Assembly: GCF_947259545.1 (NCBI RefSeq)
Contig: NZ_CAMYMK010000007.1
Location: 434,001-498,000 of the forward strand
DNA length: 64,000 nt
Reading direction: 5' to 3'
Origin: an uncultured Marinobacter sp.
Lineage (GTDB): Bacteria; Pseudomonadota; Gammaproteobacteria; Pseudomonadales; Oleiphilaceae
Shown: positions 27,689 to 36,404 of the stretch, one piece after another
Position numbering within the stretch: position 1 is the stretch's first letter
How the letters are laid out: each line of letters starts with the position of its first letter
Translations under genes and position numbers: made by a program
Notes under the pieces: model-generated
Databases searched by the model: none
The model's input: only the letters and a program-made list of their open reading frames with translations
Told to the model about the DNA's origin: nothing

Positions 27689-28696
27689 ATGCCCAAATCC
27701 AGAATCACCCTGCCCAATCACTACATCCTCCAGATCATCGACATTGTCGCGACTCTTGGCGTGCCGACAGAGGGCTGGCTGCGGCATCTGAAAATTGACC
27801 CGAATGAGTCCGAGGAATCCCTGATCACCATGCCCTGGGCAACATTCCGGCAACTGCTGCTGGACGCCGGCCGATTCTGCAATGACAAGGCGCTGGGACT
27901 GCTGATCGGAGAACGGCTGCTGATCAATACCCACGGCATCCTTGGCTACGCAGCATTAAGCAGTGGCACTACCCGGCAAGTGATTGAATTACTGGAGCGA
28001 TATCTGGTTCTCAGGACCGATATGGTGACGATGGAGTCCGCCCAGCAGGGTGACCGGTTATGGGTGAGCTTCTACGAGAACAGACCGCTGGAGGACGTTC
28101 GCCGACCGGTTACCGAAGCCATTGTTCTGGCCATTCGGAACATTCTGGACTTCACGACCATGGGGACCTGCGACATCCGGGAGGTCACCTTTCCTTTTGA
28201 TGGCGATGCAAAGCTGGCGGAAGCGATGTTTCGCTGCCCGGTTGCCTACAATCAGGACTCAGCCGGCTTTTCCCTGCCCCTGGCAACCATTGACCAACCC
28301 CTGAAACTTGCAAATACCGTCAGTTTTCAGGAAGGGCTGAAAGTCTGCCAGCAGGAACTGGAGAAGCTGTCTTCTGAACAAACCTGGGGGGTCCGAGTTC
28401 GCAGGATCATGTTGCAAAGTACCCATGGATTCCCGTCGCTGGAAATGACGGCGAGGCGGTTCCATGTCACACCGAGAACCCTCCATCGCCGACTGATTGA
28501 AGAAGGCACATCGTACAGGGACATTCTTGAGGATGTTCGCCACCAGCTCGCAACGCGATACCTGGAAACCGGTCAGATGACCGTTCAGGAAATCTCGTAC
28601 GCGTTGGGCTACTCGGATATTGCCAATTTCCGGAAGGCCTTCAAGCGCTGGGAATCGGTGCCACCGTCCATGTATAAAGCGCCGCTAGCGCCGTAG
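27689..28696 (+). CDS. AraC-family regulator (arabinose-binding-like N-terminus)
   Basis: 335 residues. The N-terminal ~200 residues match the Arabinose_bd-type domain found in OruR/AlkS-like AraC regulators (ILQIIDIVATLGVPTEGWLR, LLIGERLLINTHGILGYAAL). The C-terminus has two helix-turn-helix units, with FPSLEMTARRFHVTPRTLHR and MTVQEISYALGYSDIANFRK. It sits between the divergent hydroxylase operon and the co-oriented aldehyde dehydrogenase. Paired repeats of one consensus flank it on both sides, so it most likely activates both units in response to a hydrocarbon or its oxidation product (inference). Confidence 0.92.
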   Translation: MPKSRITLPNHYILQIIDIVATLGVPTEGWLRHLKIDPNESEESLITMPWATFRQLLLDAGRFCNDKALGLLIGERLLINTHGILGYAALSSGTTRQVIELLERYLVLRTDMVTMESAQQGDRLWVSFYENRPLEDVRRPVTEAIVLAIRNILDFTTMGTCDIREVTFPFDGDAKLAEAMFRCPVAYNQDSAGFSLPLATIDQPLKLANTVSFQEGLKVCQQELEKLSSEQTWGVRVRRIMLQSTHGFPSLEMTARRFHVTPRTLHRRLIEEGTSYRDILEDVRHQLATRYLETGQMTVQEISYALGYSDIANFRKAFKRWESVPPSMYKAPLAP

Positions 28697-28707
28697 ACGC
28701 GCACCTT

Positions 28708-28744
28708 TGTCATTTTTTAACCCCAAACTGTCATTTAATAACCC
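28708..28744 (+). promoter_or_regulatory. Paired 16-bp direct repeats upstream of the aldehyde dehydrogenase
   Basis: TGTCATTTTTTAACCC (28708-28723) and TGTCATTTAATAACCC (28729-28744) agree at 14 of 16 bases with a 21-bp period. They match the element pair in front of the hydroxylase operon and here point toward the aldehyde dehydrogenase (start 28879). They begin 12 bp after the AraC stop codon. Confidence 0.65.
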
Positions 28745-28878
28745 AACGCCATCGTCATGGAGTCGATACCATATGGTAGGACCAGTTTGGTCTGCCATTT
28801 TTCAAGACCACGAGTCACCACAAGTCCAACAATTGGCGTGCGCCAGAGGCTTTATCCCCCCAAAGGAGGATTCCAGAA

Positions 28879-30462
28879 ATGGAAATGGTTAAACAAGACA
28901 TTCCCACACTTGAATTATCGGCCACTAATCCGGCCAACGGCCAGACGTTGGGCTCCCTGCCCTACACGCCAGCTCACCAGATTCCTGAAATGTTCAGTCA
29001 GGCAAGGAAGGCTCAGGCCATATGGGCGGAGAAGTCGTTTGCACAGCGCCGCCAGCACATGAAGAAAATGCGGAACTATATCCGTGACAATGCCGACGAG
29101 CTGGCCCGCATCGTCAGCGACAGTAACGGCAAAACACGTATGGACGCGCTGGCAACAGAGGTATTGCCCTGTCTGATGGCGTGTGACTGGTACGGCAAGC
29201 ACGCCGAAGGGGTGCTGAAGCCAGAATACCGGGGCCCCTCCAGCCTGCTCTGGATCGGCAAGCGGTCGGAGATTCGTAACGAACCGCTGGGCGTAGTCGG
29301 CATCGTCAGCCCCTGGAACTACCCATTATCCATTCCGTTCGGCGAAGTCGTTATGGGGCTGATGGCCGGTAATGCCATTATCCTGAAAGTGGCTGCCGCA
29401 ACACCGCTGGTTGGCAAAGCCATCGAGGATATCGTGGCCGCCGCCGAATTGCCGGATGGCCTGTTCCACCATATCGTCGGCTCAGGTGGACAGGTGTCCA
29501 GCGCGATGTTTGACAACGGAATCAACAAGCTGTTTTTCACCGGTTCGGTGCCTACGGGTAAACAGATCATGGCCCAGGCCGCTGCTACGCTGACCCCGGT
29601 GTCGCTGGAGCTGGGCGGGAAGGACCCGATGATTGTTCTGGACGATGCCGACCTGGAGCGGGCCGCCAATGGCGCCGCCTGGGCGGGCTATCAGAATGCC
29701 GGTCAATCCTGCGGTGGCGTTGAACGGGTCTATCTTCATGAGTCGGTGTATCACCAGTTTGTGGAGCTGATGGCAGAGAAAACAAAGGCGTTACGCCACG
29801 GTGTTCCCGATGACAAGTGTTCCGTGGACATTGGTTCGATGACCACAGCCAAACAACGCCAGTTCGTTGAAGGGCAGCTGGCCGACGCAGTCAGGGATGG
29901 TGCAAAAATTGTGGCCCAGTCACAGGCTATCAGTGATCAGGAAGGCGAATTCCATCCTGCTACCCTGGTGACGGATGTGCATCACGACACGGCCCTGATG
30001 CGTGAGGAAACCTTTGGGCCCGTGATTCCCGTCATGTCCTTCAAGACCGAGGACGAAGCGGTGGCTCTGGCCAATGACTGCACAATGGCTCTGACCGCTT
30101 CCATCTGGACACGCAATACAGCTCGGGGCAAGAAACTGGCGGATCGCATCAAAGGTGGCGTGGTCGCTATTAACGATCACCTCTACACCCACGGTATGTC
30201 CGATCTGCCCTGGGGCGGTCCCGGTGAGTCCGGGATTGGTCGCACCCACGGCCCGGAGGGGCTTCTGGAGATGACCCATCCCAAAGTAGTCAACTGGGAC
30301 TGGCTGAAAGCCAAACGCAATCTGTGGTGGTACCCGCAGGATGAGGCCAGCAACAACGCCATTCATAGCGCGCTACATCTGGTGGCCCCCCGTTCGCCAG
30401 TCGACTTTGTACGGGCAAGCCTGCGTGTCATGCCGGCGATGATCCGAAAGATGTACTTCTGA
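28879..30462 (+). CDS. NAD(P)-dependent aldehyde dehydrogenase
   Basis: 527 residues, aldehyde dehydrogenase superfamily. Seen are the cofactor/oxyanion region VGIVSPWNYPLSIPFGEV, 'FFTGSVPTGKQIM', the general-base Glu in VSLELGGKDP (near 244) and catalytic Cys in NAGQSCGGVERV (near 278). 'EETFGPVIPVM' and DLPWGGPGESGIG are also present. The C-terminal ~50 residues extend past the usual end and are hydrophobic/basic (ALHLVAPRSPVDF...MIRKMYF), which suggests membrane association as in long-chain fatty aldehyde dehydrogenases. It has AAAGGAGG before the ATG at 28879. It probably oxidises the aldehyde formed from the hydroxylase product; an alcohol dehydrogenase is not in the cluster. Confidence 0.93.
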   Translation: MEMVKQDIPTLELSATNPANGQTLGSLPYTPAHQIPEMFSQARKAQAIWAEKSFAQRRQHMKKMRNYIRDNADELARIVSDSNGKTRMDALATEVLPCLMACDWYGKHAEGVLKPEYRGPSSLLWIGKRSEIRNEPLGVVGIVSPWNYPLSIPFGEVVMGLMAGNAIILKVAAATPLVGKAIEDIVAAAELPDGLFHHIVGSGGQVSSAMFDNGINKLFFTGSVPTGKQIMAQAAATLTPVSLELGGKDPMIVLDDADLERAANGAAWAGYQNAGQSCGGVERVYLHESVYHQFVELMAEKTKALRHGVPDDKCSVDIGSMTTAKQRQFVEGQLADAVRDGAKIVAQSQAISDQEGEFHPATLVTDVHHDTALMREETFGPVIPVMSFKTEDEAVALANDCTMALTASIWTRNTARGKKLADRIKGGVVAINDHLYTHGMSDLPWGGPGESGIGRTHGPEGLLEMTHPKVVNWDWLKAKRNLWWYPQDEASNNAIHSALHLVAPRSPVDFVRASLRVMPAMIRKMYF

Positions 30463-30464
30463 CG

Positions 30465-30516
30465 ATTACCCACCTCGGTGAGTAATGGAACGGATCATGG
30501 TTTCCTCCTGATCCGT
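30465..30516. terminator. Tandem hairpins between convergent genes
   Basis: Two stems lie just after the aldehyde dehydrogenase stop and before the convergent XdhC stop. The first is ATTACCCACC (30465-30474) / GGTGAGTAAT (30477-30486), one mismatch. The second is ACGGATCA (30490-30497) / TGATCCGT (30509-30516), perfect. They are likely a two-way terminator. Confidence 0.5.
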
Positions 30517-30522
30517 CCCTCG

Positions 30523-31455
30523 CTACACCGTTTGTATCTGGGGACTTTCCTCGCCCAGTATCTCAGCCAATACCGAGATCGCCAGACGTTGCGGATCCTT
30601 CATGGGGCCAACCAGTCCTATGGGGCCGTGAATGCGATTCAACTCAGTGGCGCTGTAGCCCAGATCCTGCAACGCTACCAATCGGGCTTCATGGGTGCGA
30701 TGACTGCCCATGGCGCCGATGTAGAAAGCCCTGCTTGCCAATGCCTTACCCAGTAAAGGGATTTCATAGTCGTGATCGTGAAACATCGCGACAAACGCGG
30801 TTCTGTTATCCAGCGATGCTCCGTCAAATGCTGTGGGGCTGATAATTTGAGCGTCAATCCCCTGAGCGGCCAACCGCGCCACCTCCTCTGATTCTGGCAG
30901 ATACACCTTCACGCCAAAGCCTGAGCTTTGTGCCAGGTGGGCAAGGGCCACGGGTTCGGCGCCCCGACCGCAAATTGCCAGTTGCAGGCGCGGCTGATAT
31001 TGAATCCGTGGGTAAGATTCGGCGAGTTCCAGGTTTCCAGGCAGAAGATCCCGCAGATCAAGGTCAAAACGTTTCCGGCTGTGAAGGCAGGTGATGGCCC
31101 TATCCAGCCAGGTTGGCGAAGGATCGGGAATAATCAGGAGAACGACCGCACCGCCGCAAGGCAGCTGGATATCCAGATAATCACTCCCGGCACCATAACG
31201 AATACGTCTCACCTGATTCGCTGCCATGGTTTCCTGTGCTTGGGACACAACATCGGACTCCAGACAGCCATTCGACAGGGATCCAACGTACTCTCCGTTG
31301 TCCCTCACCGCCATGAGGGTCCCGGGAGATCGCGAAGCCGGCCCTTCCACTGAGACCAGGACCACCAGTGCACAGGGGGAACCAGCGTTCCGCGCAGTGG
31401 CGAGGTACTCAAGCACTGAGAGCGGATCACTTGTAATCTGGCCGAACATGGGCAA
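30523..31455 (-). CDS. XdhC/CoxI-family protein
   Basis: 310 residues. The N-terminal XdhC/CoxI domain has VSVEGPASRSPGTLMAV, NGEYVGSLSNGCLESDV and 'IRYGAGSDYLDIQLPCGGAV'. The C-terminal Rossmann-like domain has LQLAICGRGAEPVALAHLAQ, 'AFVAMFHDHDYEIPLLGKAL', FYIGAMGSHRTHEAR and IGLVGPMKDPQRLAISVLAE. Such proteins bind and sulfurylate the molybdenum cofactor for xanthine-dehydrogenase-type enzymes. No molybdo-hydroxylase gene is in the window, so its client lies elsewhere. It begins at 31455 and is convergent with the aldehyde dehydrogenase. Confidence 0.92.
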   Translation of the reverse strand: MPMFGQITSDPLSVLEYLATARNAGSPCALVVLVSVEGPASRSPGTLMAVRDNGEYVGSLSNGCLESDVVSQAQETMAANQVRRIRYGAGSDYLDIQLPCGGAVVLLIIPDPSPTWLDRAITCLHSRKRFDLDLRDLLPGNLELAESYPRIQYQPRLQLAICGRGAEPVALAHLAQSSGFGVKVYLPESEEVARLAAQGIDAQIISPTAFDGASLDNRTAFVAMFHDHDYEIPLLGKALASRAFYIGAMGSHRTHEARLVALQDLGYSATELNRIHGPIGLVGPMKDPQRLAISVLAEILGEESPQIQTV

Positions 31456-31532
31456 AGCAAACCTCCGGGCCCGCGGGGTAGGAACGAGATGTAGCTGACA
31501 CCGGCCTATTCTGCCATTCGATTCCCCTTAAT

Positions 31533-31945
31533 TCACGATGTAATGTCCCGGCTTTTTACCGGTCTGTTCGCAAACACGACCCCGACCATTAGCAATGCCA
31601 CGCCACCCCATACGGCCCAGCCAAAGGATTCGTTAAAAAACAGAATCCCGAACAGCAAACCTGCCGGTGTGATCACAAACCCGAGCTGGCTCAGGAAGGT
31701 GGGTGAAGAGCGTTTCTGTAAATGACCGCAAGTATCAGGATCGCGCCGCCCAGAAGCATGCCCGGAGCCAACTGTTCCGGAGAGGCTCCCCTTGGCCAGT
31801 GTGTCGTGCGGTAGATATTGCCAATTGCCAGTGATAGCGGGATAAGCAGGCCCAACATCAGCGCAATCAACGCCCCTACTCCCAGGAGCAGGACCAGAGA
31901 TACGGCGTCCGGTTGAAAATTCTCGATGGCAGCTTCGGATCTCAT
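31533..31945 (-). pseudogene. DMT/EamA-type transporter remnant, truncated and frameshifted
   Basis: Two overlapping minus-strand frames together give only the second half of a drug/metabolite exporter. Frame one (from ATG 31945) reads 'SLVLLLGVGALIALMLGLLIP', IGNIYRTTHWPRGASPEQL and GGAILILAVIY, then hits a stop. The second frame continues LQKRSSPTFLSQLGFVITP, AGLLFGILFFNESFGWAVWG and VALLMVGVVFANRPVK. The switch falls at about 31717-31722, so a small indel broke the frame. The first EamA repeat (about 150 residues) is missing altogether; the remnant starts close to the divergent nitroreductase leader. Non-functional. Confidence 0.8.
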
Positions 31946-32108
31946 ACGGCGTTCTCCTCATCAGAAGATCGCCATGATCCATGAACCGATACGGTCGATC
32001 AGCCCCCATTTCGTGAAAACTCATTTCGCGATTCCGGGGTCGATCCGCATCGCCCGTTTGGGCGATCGTTACCGGGAGCATTCACCCCAAGAACGTAAGG
32101 AGAACATC

Positions 32109-32741
32109 ATGGACTTTCTAGAAGCTTTGCATTGGCGCTACGCCACGAAACGAATGAGTGGTCAACGCATTCCTGAAGCGCCGCTCAATCGCATCCTGGA
32201 GGCAACTCACCTGGCACCCTCTTCCTATGGCCTGCAGCCTTATGTGGTGAAGGTGGTATCCGACCGATCGCTACTCGCCCAAATCCGTGAGGAGGCGGCT
32301 CCGCAACCCCAAGTCACGGAGTGCTCACACCTGTTGGTGTTCGCGACCATGACCAACCTGAATGATCCGTTGGTCGATCAGTTCATCCAACTGACTGCCG
32401 AACAACGGGGTATTGGCGTCGACAATCTGCAGGAGTACGGAGACGCCATCAAGGGAACCATCAATGGATTCGAGTCTGAGGAAATCAAACGGGCCTGGGC
32501 TGCCCGACAGGCCTACATTGCCCTGGGTTTCGCACTGAGCGCAGCAGCCATAGAAGGAGTGGATGCCTCACCAATGGAAGGTTTCGAGCCACCCGCCCTG
32601 GACAACCTTCTGGGACTTGGGGAACAGGGTTTGAATAGCGTGGTTATTGCTGCACTCGGATACCGGGATACCGAAAAGGATACATACGCCGCGCTTCCCA
32701 AGGTTCGTCGTCCCCGCCCGCAACTCATACAAGCAGTCTGA
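32109..32741 (+). CDS. Nitroreductase-family NAD(P)H oxidoreductase
   Basis: 210 residues from ATG 32109, chosen for the AAGGAG at about 32097. FMN-dependent nitroreductase fold of the NfsB/YdgI group: an N-terminal FLEALHWRYATKRMSGQRIP, the FMN-binding 'LEATHLAPSSYGLQPYVVKV' and AWAARQAYIALGFALSAAA. The C-terminal segment is 'NSVVIAALGYRDTEKDTYAALPKVR'-like (quoted from the translation in pieces). These enzymes reduce quinones, nitro compounds or similar electrophiles. A LysR regulator gene follows 54 bp later on the same strand and may regulate it. The remnant exporter lies on the other side. Confidence 0.9.
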   Translation: MDFLEALHWRYATKRMSGQRIPEAPLNRILEATHLAPSSYGLQPYVVKVVSDRSLLAQIREEAAPQPQVTECSHLLVFATMTNLNDPLVDQFIQLTAEQRGIGVDNLQEYGDAIKGTINGFESEEIKRAWAARQAYIALGFALSAAAIEGVDASPMEGFEPPALDNLLGLGEQGLNSVVIAALGYRDTEKDTYAALPKVRRPRPQLIQAV

Positions 32742-32795
32742 TCCTACCCCTGTATAATGGCGGCCATCGTCCAATCAACAGCATGGAGTCTGGGC

Positions 32796-33689
32796 ATGGA
32801 CCGCCTCAAGGGTTTGGAATACTTCAAACGAATCTATGAACTGGGATCCTTCACAGCGGCAGCTGAGGAATTCCAGTGTTCAAATGCAGTGATCTCCAAG
32901 TACGTCAAGTTCCTGGAGTCCTGGACCGGCGCCAAACTGATTCTCCGCAACACCCGTACGATCAGTTTCACCGACGAGGGGCACCGATTCTACGAGTATT
33001 GCCGGGCCATTACCGAGCAGACCGAGCACCTGTTGGATTCTGTCGTGAATACCGGGGACATCGCCGGCCAACTGGTGATTGCCAGCCCGGTTTCCCTGAC
33101 CATGAAGGTACTGGCGCCGCTTATTTTCCAGTTCCAGAGGGAGCATCCTCAGATTAGCATTCGGATGCAGATGAGCGATCAGATCACGGATCCGGTGGCG
33201 GCGGGGGTAGATCTGGCGATTCGTGGCATTGAGGCCCCGGAAGCTTCCTCGCTGATTGCCGTTCGCCTCGGCACCCTCGAGCGAATTCTGGTGGCCTCCC
33301 CCGACTATCTTGACCGTGCCGGCACCCCAGAAACGGTCGGAGCGCTTGATCAGCATCAATGTCTGATCTACAGCTTGAGTTCGGATGCCAACCGCTGGGA
33401 ATTCTCATCGTCGAAGGATGACACCGCCGAGCCGCTATCGGTCGCAGTTTCCGGTCCGGTCACTGCGGATAATTCGCTGATCCTGGCTGACGCCGCAAAG
33501 GCTGGTATTGGCATTGGACTGGTACCCAGGGCTTATGTCCAACAGGAACTGATGCAGGGAGAACTTCAGGAATTGCACCTGGACGCCCGTCCAAATCCCC
33601 GGTCAATCTATGCTGTTTATTCAGACCGCCAGTATCTCCCGAAACGGGCACGGCTCTTTACCGAGTTTCTAAAGACCGCCTTCAGCTAG
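32796..33689 (+). CDS. LysR-family transcriptional regulator
   Basis: 297 residues. The N-terminal winged helix shows GLEYFKRIYELGSFTAAAEE, CSNAVISKYVKFLESWTGAK and LILRNTRTISFTDEGHRFYE. The effector domain starts about residue 90 (GQLVIASPVSLTMKVLAPLI) and includes 'GVDLAIRGIEAPEASSLIAVRL' and DAAKAGIGIGLVPRAYVQQE. I chose ATG 32796, where the HTH begins 3 residues on; an upstream start at 32757 would add 13 residues with no family support. It belongs to the CrgA/DsdC-like group with GDIxG linkers. The likely target is the preceding nitroreductase (inference). Confidence 0.92.
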   Translation: MDRLKGLEYFKRIYELGSFTAAAEEFQCSNAVISKYVKFLESWTGAKLILRNTRTISFTDEGHRFYEYCRAITEQTEHLLDSVVNTGDIAGQLVIASPVSLTMKVLAPLIFQFQREHPQISIRMQMSDQITDPVAAGVDLAIRGIEAPEASSLIAVRLGTLERILVASPDYLDRAGTPETVGALDQHQCLIYSLSSDANRWEFSSSKDDTAEPLSVAVSGPVTADNSLILADAAKAGIGIGLVPRAYVQQELMQGELQELHLDARPNPRSIYAVYSDRQYLPKRARLFTEFLKTAFS

Positions 33690-33708
33690 CCTGCCGTATC
33701 CTGGAAGC

Positions 33709-33861
33709 TCAGAACTTCCAGAAAGGCGTTCTCAGGCGCTGTTCAACAACTTCTGGCGGATAACCTGCGTCCATGAGCAGGCGAGGCTCTGTGGTATGAA
33801 TGAGGTGGAGGAAGTTACGTTTCATTCTCCACCCTTTGTACAGTGATGCAGCTTTTTTCAT
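33709..33861 (-). CDS. Small basic protein, DUF1127-like tail
   Basis: 50 residues from ATG 33861: a basic N-terminal helix (MKKAASLYKGWRMKRNFLHL) and a C-terminal segment EPRLLMDAGYPPEVVEQRLR. The latter resembles the 'DIGLTRADI'-type end of DUF1127 proteins, small RNA- or stress-linked proteins of proteobacteria. A frame start 12 codons earlier exists but looks unlikely. The similarity is by eye and the gene is uncertain. Confidence 0.45.
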   Translation of the reverse strand: MKKAASLYKGWRMKRNFLHLIHTTEPRLLMDAGYPPEVVEQRLRTPFWKF

Positions 33862-34010
33862 AGTAACCATCCATTTATAGGTAACGACAAAGGGCAAGCC
33901 ATGACCGGCTTTTATTAGTTACCTATTTTATGAAAAAAGCCTTTCCACACCCATACTTGGAAACCACTACGCCGCCCGTCTCCTGAGCCGGAAGAACTAA
34001 CTATTTATAC

Positions 34011-34265
34011 TTATCCCTGGCCGTTGGATTTCTGCAATAGTGTCTGGTAGATGTCATCTTTGAGTTGCAGACGCTGTTGCTTCATCCGATGCAGCTTGTC
34101 GTCACCTATCGGTGCATCCCTAAGCTCCAGCCCTTCTATTTCCTGATCCAGCGCCGTATACCTTTTGAAGTGTTCCTGGAACTTCGGATCATTCCTGTTC
34201 AACTCGTCGATCAGATCTCCAAACTGGGGAAATTCGTTGTGAAGCTCGTGGCTCGTAATGCCCAT
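34011..34265 (-). CDS. YdcH/DUF465-family small coiled-coil protein
   Basis: 84 residues, almost all helical. The signature of the DUF465 (YdcH) family is visible: 'FPQFGDLIDELNRNDPKFQEH' then YTALDQEIEGLELRDAP and LHRMKQQRLQLKDDIYQTLL. No signal peptide. It starts at ATG 34265 behind GGAGACGAGG. The function of the family is not established; it occurs as lone small genes, as here. Confidence 0.88.
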   Translation of the reverse strand: MGITSHELHNEFPQFGDLIDELNRNDPKFQEHFKRYTALDQEIEGLELRDAPIGDDKLHRMKQQRLQLKDDIYQTLLQKSNGQG

Positions 34266-34358
34266 TACCTCGTCTCCTTTTTCTCGCAGCGTGTTTAGTC
34301 AGAATGCCATTCTTACTCCGGATTTGGGAATAGGCTCGGAAGCCTCAATTCCTTCACC

Positions 34359-35141
34359 CTAAAGTTCCGATTCCAGGCGCTCCAGACCCAGTGAGGCCTT
34401 GAAACTCTGGTATTCATCCCGGTACACAATAGCCCCCAGCGCCATCACTGCCTTGGTTGTCATGCGGTCAAAGCTCTCCCGTATCAGCACGGGAATATTT
34501 GGCTTCAACCTCACGCTGGCAGTTTCAATCAGCACTGCGCCCATCACCAGCAGGGCATCAATCCTCCGGTTATTCCTGTCACCATCCATAATATGGCGCG
34601 CCAGTACCCGGGCATCCTCCAGTATGACCCTCTCCTCCTGGTTCAGGCTTGCACCATCGAACATCATGAAGCTCTGATAGCGCCGAGCCCGCTTAAGCAT
34701 GAAGGATTCCCGAACGGCAGGGTCTGGTTCGTCTTCTGACGGTCTGGTGTTAAGAATGCCGTGGAGCCGGAAGTCGATCTCTCCTGCCGCCCGTTTCTGT
34801 TCAAATACGTGCCTGAGATCTGCCCGGGCCACCTCCGACGTACTCTCCATGGCCTCTGCGATGACCGCATCAAACGTGGTTTTCTCAACCATATCCAGGA
34901 CCCGGCGAATGGTATGGATGGCTTTCATGACATCCGGCCACAAGCGGGGATCCGCTTCTTCCGGCTCTTCCGGCAGACGATTCCCGATTGACCGGGCGCT
35001 AAAGAACGCCTTCTCAACGTCACCAATAGCAACACCAGATTCGTTGGCCACCCATCTGACGCCATAATCATTGAGGTCTTCAATCAGGCTGGAGGTGAGG
35101 ATTAGCAGGTAATACTTCATGCCGAGTGGAAGGTCTGTCAT
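34359..35141 (-). CDS. Hypothetical helical protein
   Basis: About 260 residues from ATG 35141, chosen because AAGGAG lies 5 nt upstream (a GTG at 35147 would overlap that site). I do not recognise the family. It is soluble and mainly alpha-helical, with no signal peptide. Segments include YYLLILTSSLIEDLNDYGVR, ADLRHVFEQKRAAGEIDFRL and a C-terminal VYRDEYQSFKASLGLERLES. The N-terminal part, with WVANESGVAIGDVEKAFF, has the feel of a DNA- or protein-binding helical bundle, but this is only an impression. Length and codon use indicate a real gene. Confidence 0.65.
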   Translation of the reverse strand: MTDLPLGMKYYLLILTSSLIEDLNDYGVRWVANESGVAIGDVEKAFFSARSIGNRLPEEPEEADPRLWPDVMKAIHTIRRVLDMVEKTTFDAVIAEAMESTSEVARADLRHVFEQKRAAGEIDFRLHGILNTRPSEDEPDPAVRESFMLKRARRYQSFMMFDGASLNQEERVILEDARVLARHIMDGDRNNRRIDALLVMGAVLIETASVRLKPNIPVLIRESFDRMTTKAVMALGAIVYRDEYQSFKASLGLERLESEL

Positions 35142-35328
35142 CAACACTCCTTCACATCAAGGGTTCCTCTCTACAGGTATAGCCTATTATGGCCCGAGTA
35201 CCAGCTTAGTGCATTACAGCCAGCGTGCTGGCCTTTGACAAACCGCTAATAGCTCGGGCCCATCAAGAGGGTATAGGATGATTAAAAGAACCTGAGCATT
35301 GATCTGTTTACCCCGAGGAAGATTGCAC

Positions 35329-36297
35329 ATGACGTACGCGCGAATTGTCGGCACGGGCTCATATCTGCCCCAAAATGTCATGACCAACGAAGATATGGAA
35401 AAAATAGTCGACACCAGCGATCAATGGATCCGCGAGCGTACCGGAATTGAGCAGCGACATATTGCCGTCGAAGGGGAAACCACCGTTGACCTCGCGGAAA
35501 AAGCCTCACGACTCGCCATCGAGGCAGCCGGGCTTACTCCGGATGAGATCGACCTGATCATCTTTGCCACCTCGACGCCCGACAAGATATTCCCCAGCTC
35601 CGCATGCATCCTCCAGGCCCGGCTTGATATTCATGGCTGCCCTGCGTTCGATATTCAGGCGGTGTGTAGCGGGTTTGTCTATGCCCTTTCCGTGGCTGAC
35701 AAGTTCATCAAGACCGGCAGCAGCAAAAAGGCCCTGGTGGTGGGCGCAGAGCTGTTCTCCCGCATTCTGGACTGGGAAGATCGTGGCACATGCGTGCTCT
35801 TTGGCGATGGTGCGGGTGCCGTGGTACTGGAAGCCAGCGAGGAAACCGGCATTCTGTCTACTCATATCCATGCCGATGGCCAGTATGAAGATCTGCTGCA
35901 TGTGCCCTATGGCATCGGCGACGGCTTTGACCAGGTACGGGCCGGTAAAGGCCATGTGCACATGAAAGGCAACGAGGTCTTCAAAATCGCCGTCAACACC
36001 CTGGGCAAGATTGTCGATGAAACCCTGGAAGCAAACCAGATGCAGAAGTCGGATATCGACTGGCTGGTTCCGCACCAGGCGAACCTGCGCATCATCGCCG
36101 CGACAGCCAGGAAACTGAACATGTCCATGGACCAGGTCGTAGTCACCGTCAACAAGCACGGTAATACGTCCGCCGCCTCCATTCCCCTCGCCCTGGACGT
36201 CGCCGTTCGTGATGGTCGCATCAAGAAGAACGAAGTCGTTTTACTGGAAGCCTTCGGTGGCGGTTTCACCTGGGGATCGGCCCTGCTCCGTTATTGA
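35329..36297 (+). CDS. fabH: Beta-ketoacyl-ACP synthase III
   Basis: 322 residues from ATG 35329, with GAGGAAG at 35315-35321; normal KAS III length. The N-terminus [20 protein letters not shown] and [15 protein letters not shown] are typical. The catalytic triad is Cys near 113 in [14 protein letters not shown], His in [12 protein letters not shown] and Asn in [14 protein letters not shown]. The protein ends in [18 protein letters not shown]. It condenses acetyl-CoA (or another acyl-CoA) with malonyl-ACP to start fatty-acid synthesis. The gene stands outside a fab cluster, so it may be a second FabH with a different acyl preference (inference), for example using chains from hydrocarbon breakdown. 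Confidence 0.93.
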   Translation: MTYARIVGTGSYLPQNVMTNEDMEKIVDTSDQWIRERTGIEQRHIAVEGETTVDLAEKASRLAIEAAGLTPDEIDLIIFATSTPDKIFPSSACILQARLDIHGCPAFDIQAVCSGFVYALSVADKFIKTGSSKKALVVGAELFSRILDWEDRGTCVLFGDGAGAVVLEASEETGILSTHIHADGQYEDLLHVPYGIGDGFDQVRAGKGHVHMKGNEVFKIAVNTLGKIVDETLEANQMQKSDIDWLVPHQANLRIIAATARKLNMSMDQVVVTVNKHGNTSAASIPLALDVAVRDGRIKKNEVVLLEAFGGGFTWGSALLRY

Positions 36298-36404
36298 TCG
36301 TTCTGACTACCCGGTTTGCACACATTAGCCATCCCTGAAGCCCTGCTGGCTCTATATACTCGTTATTATTAGATGTAGCGCCAATAACAAACAGGGTCCA
36401 GGTG

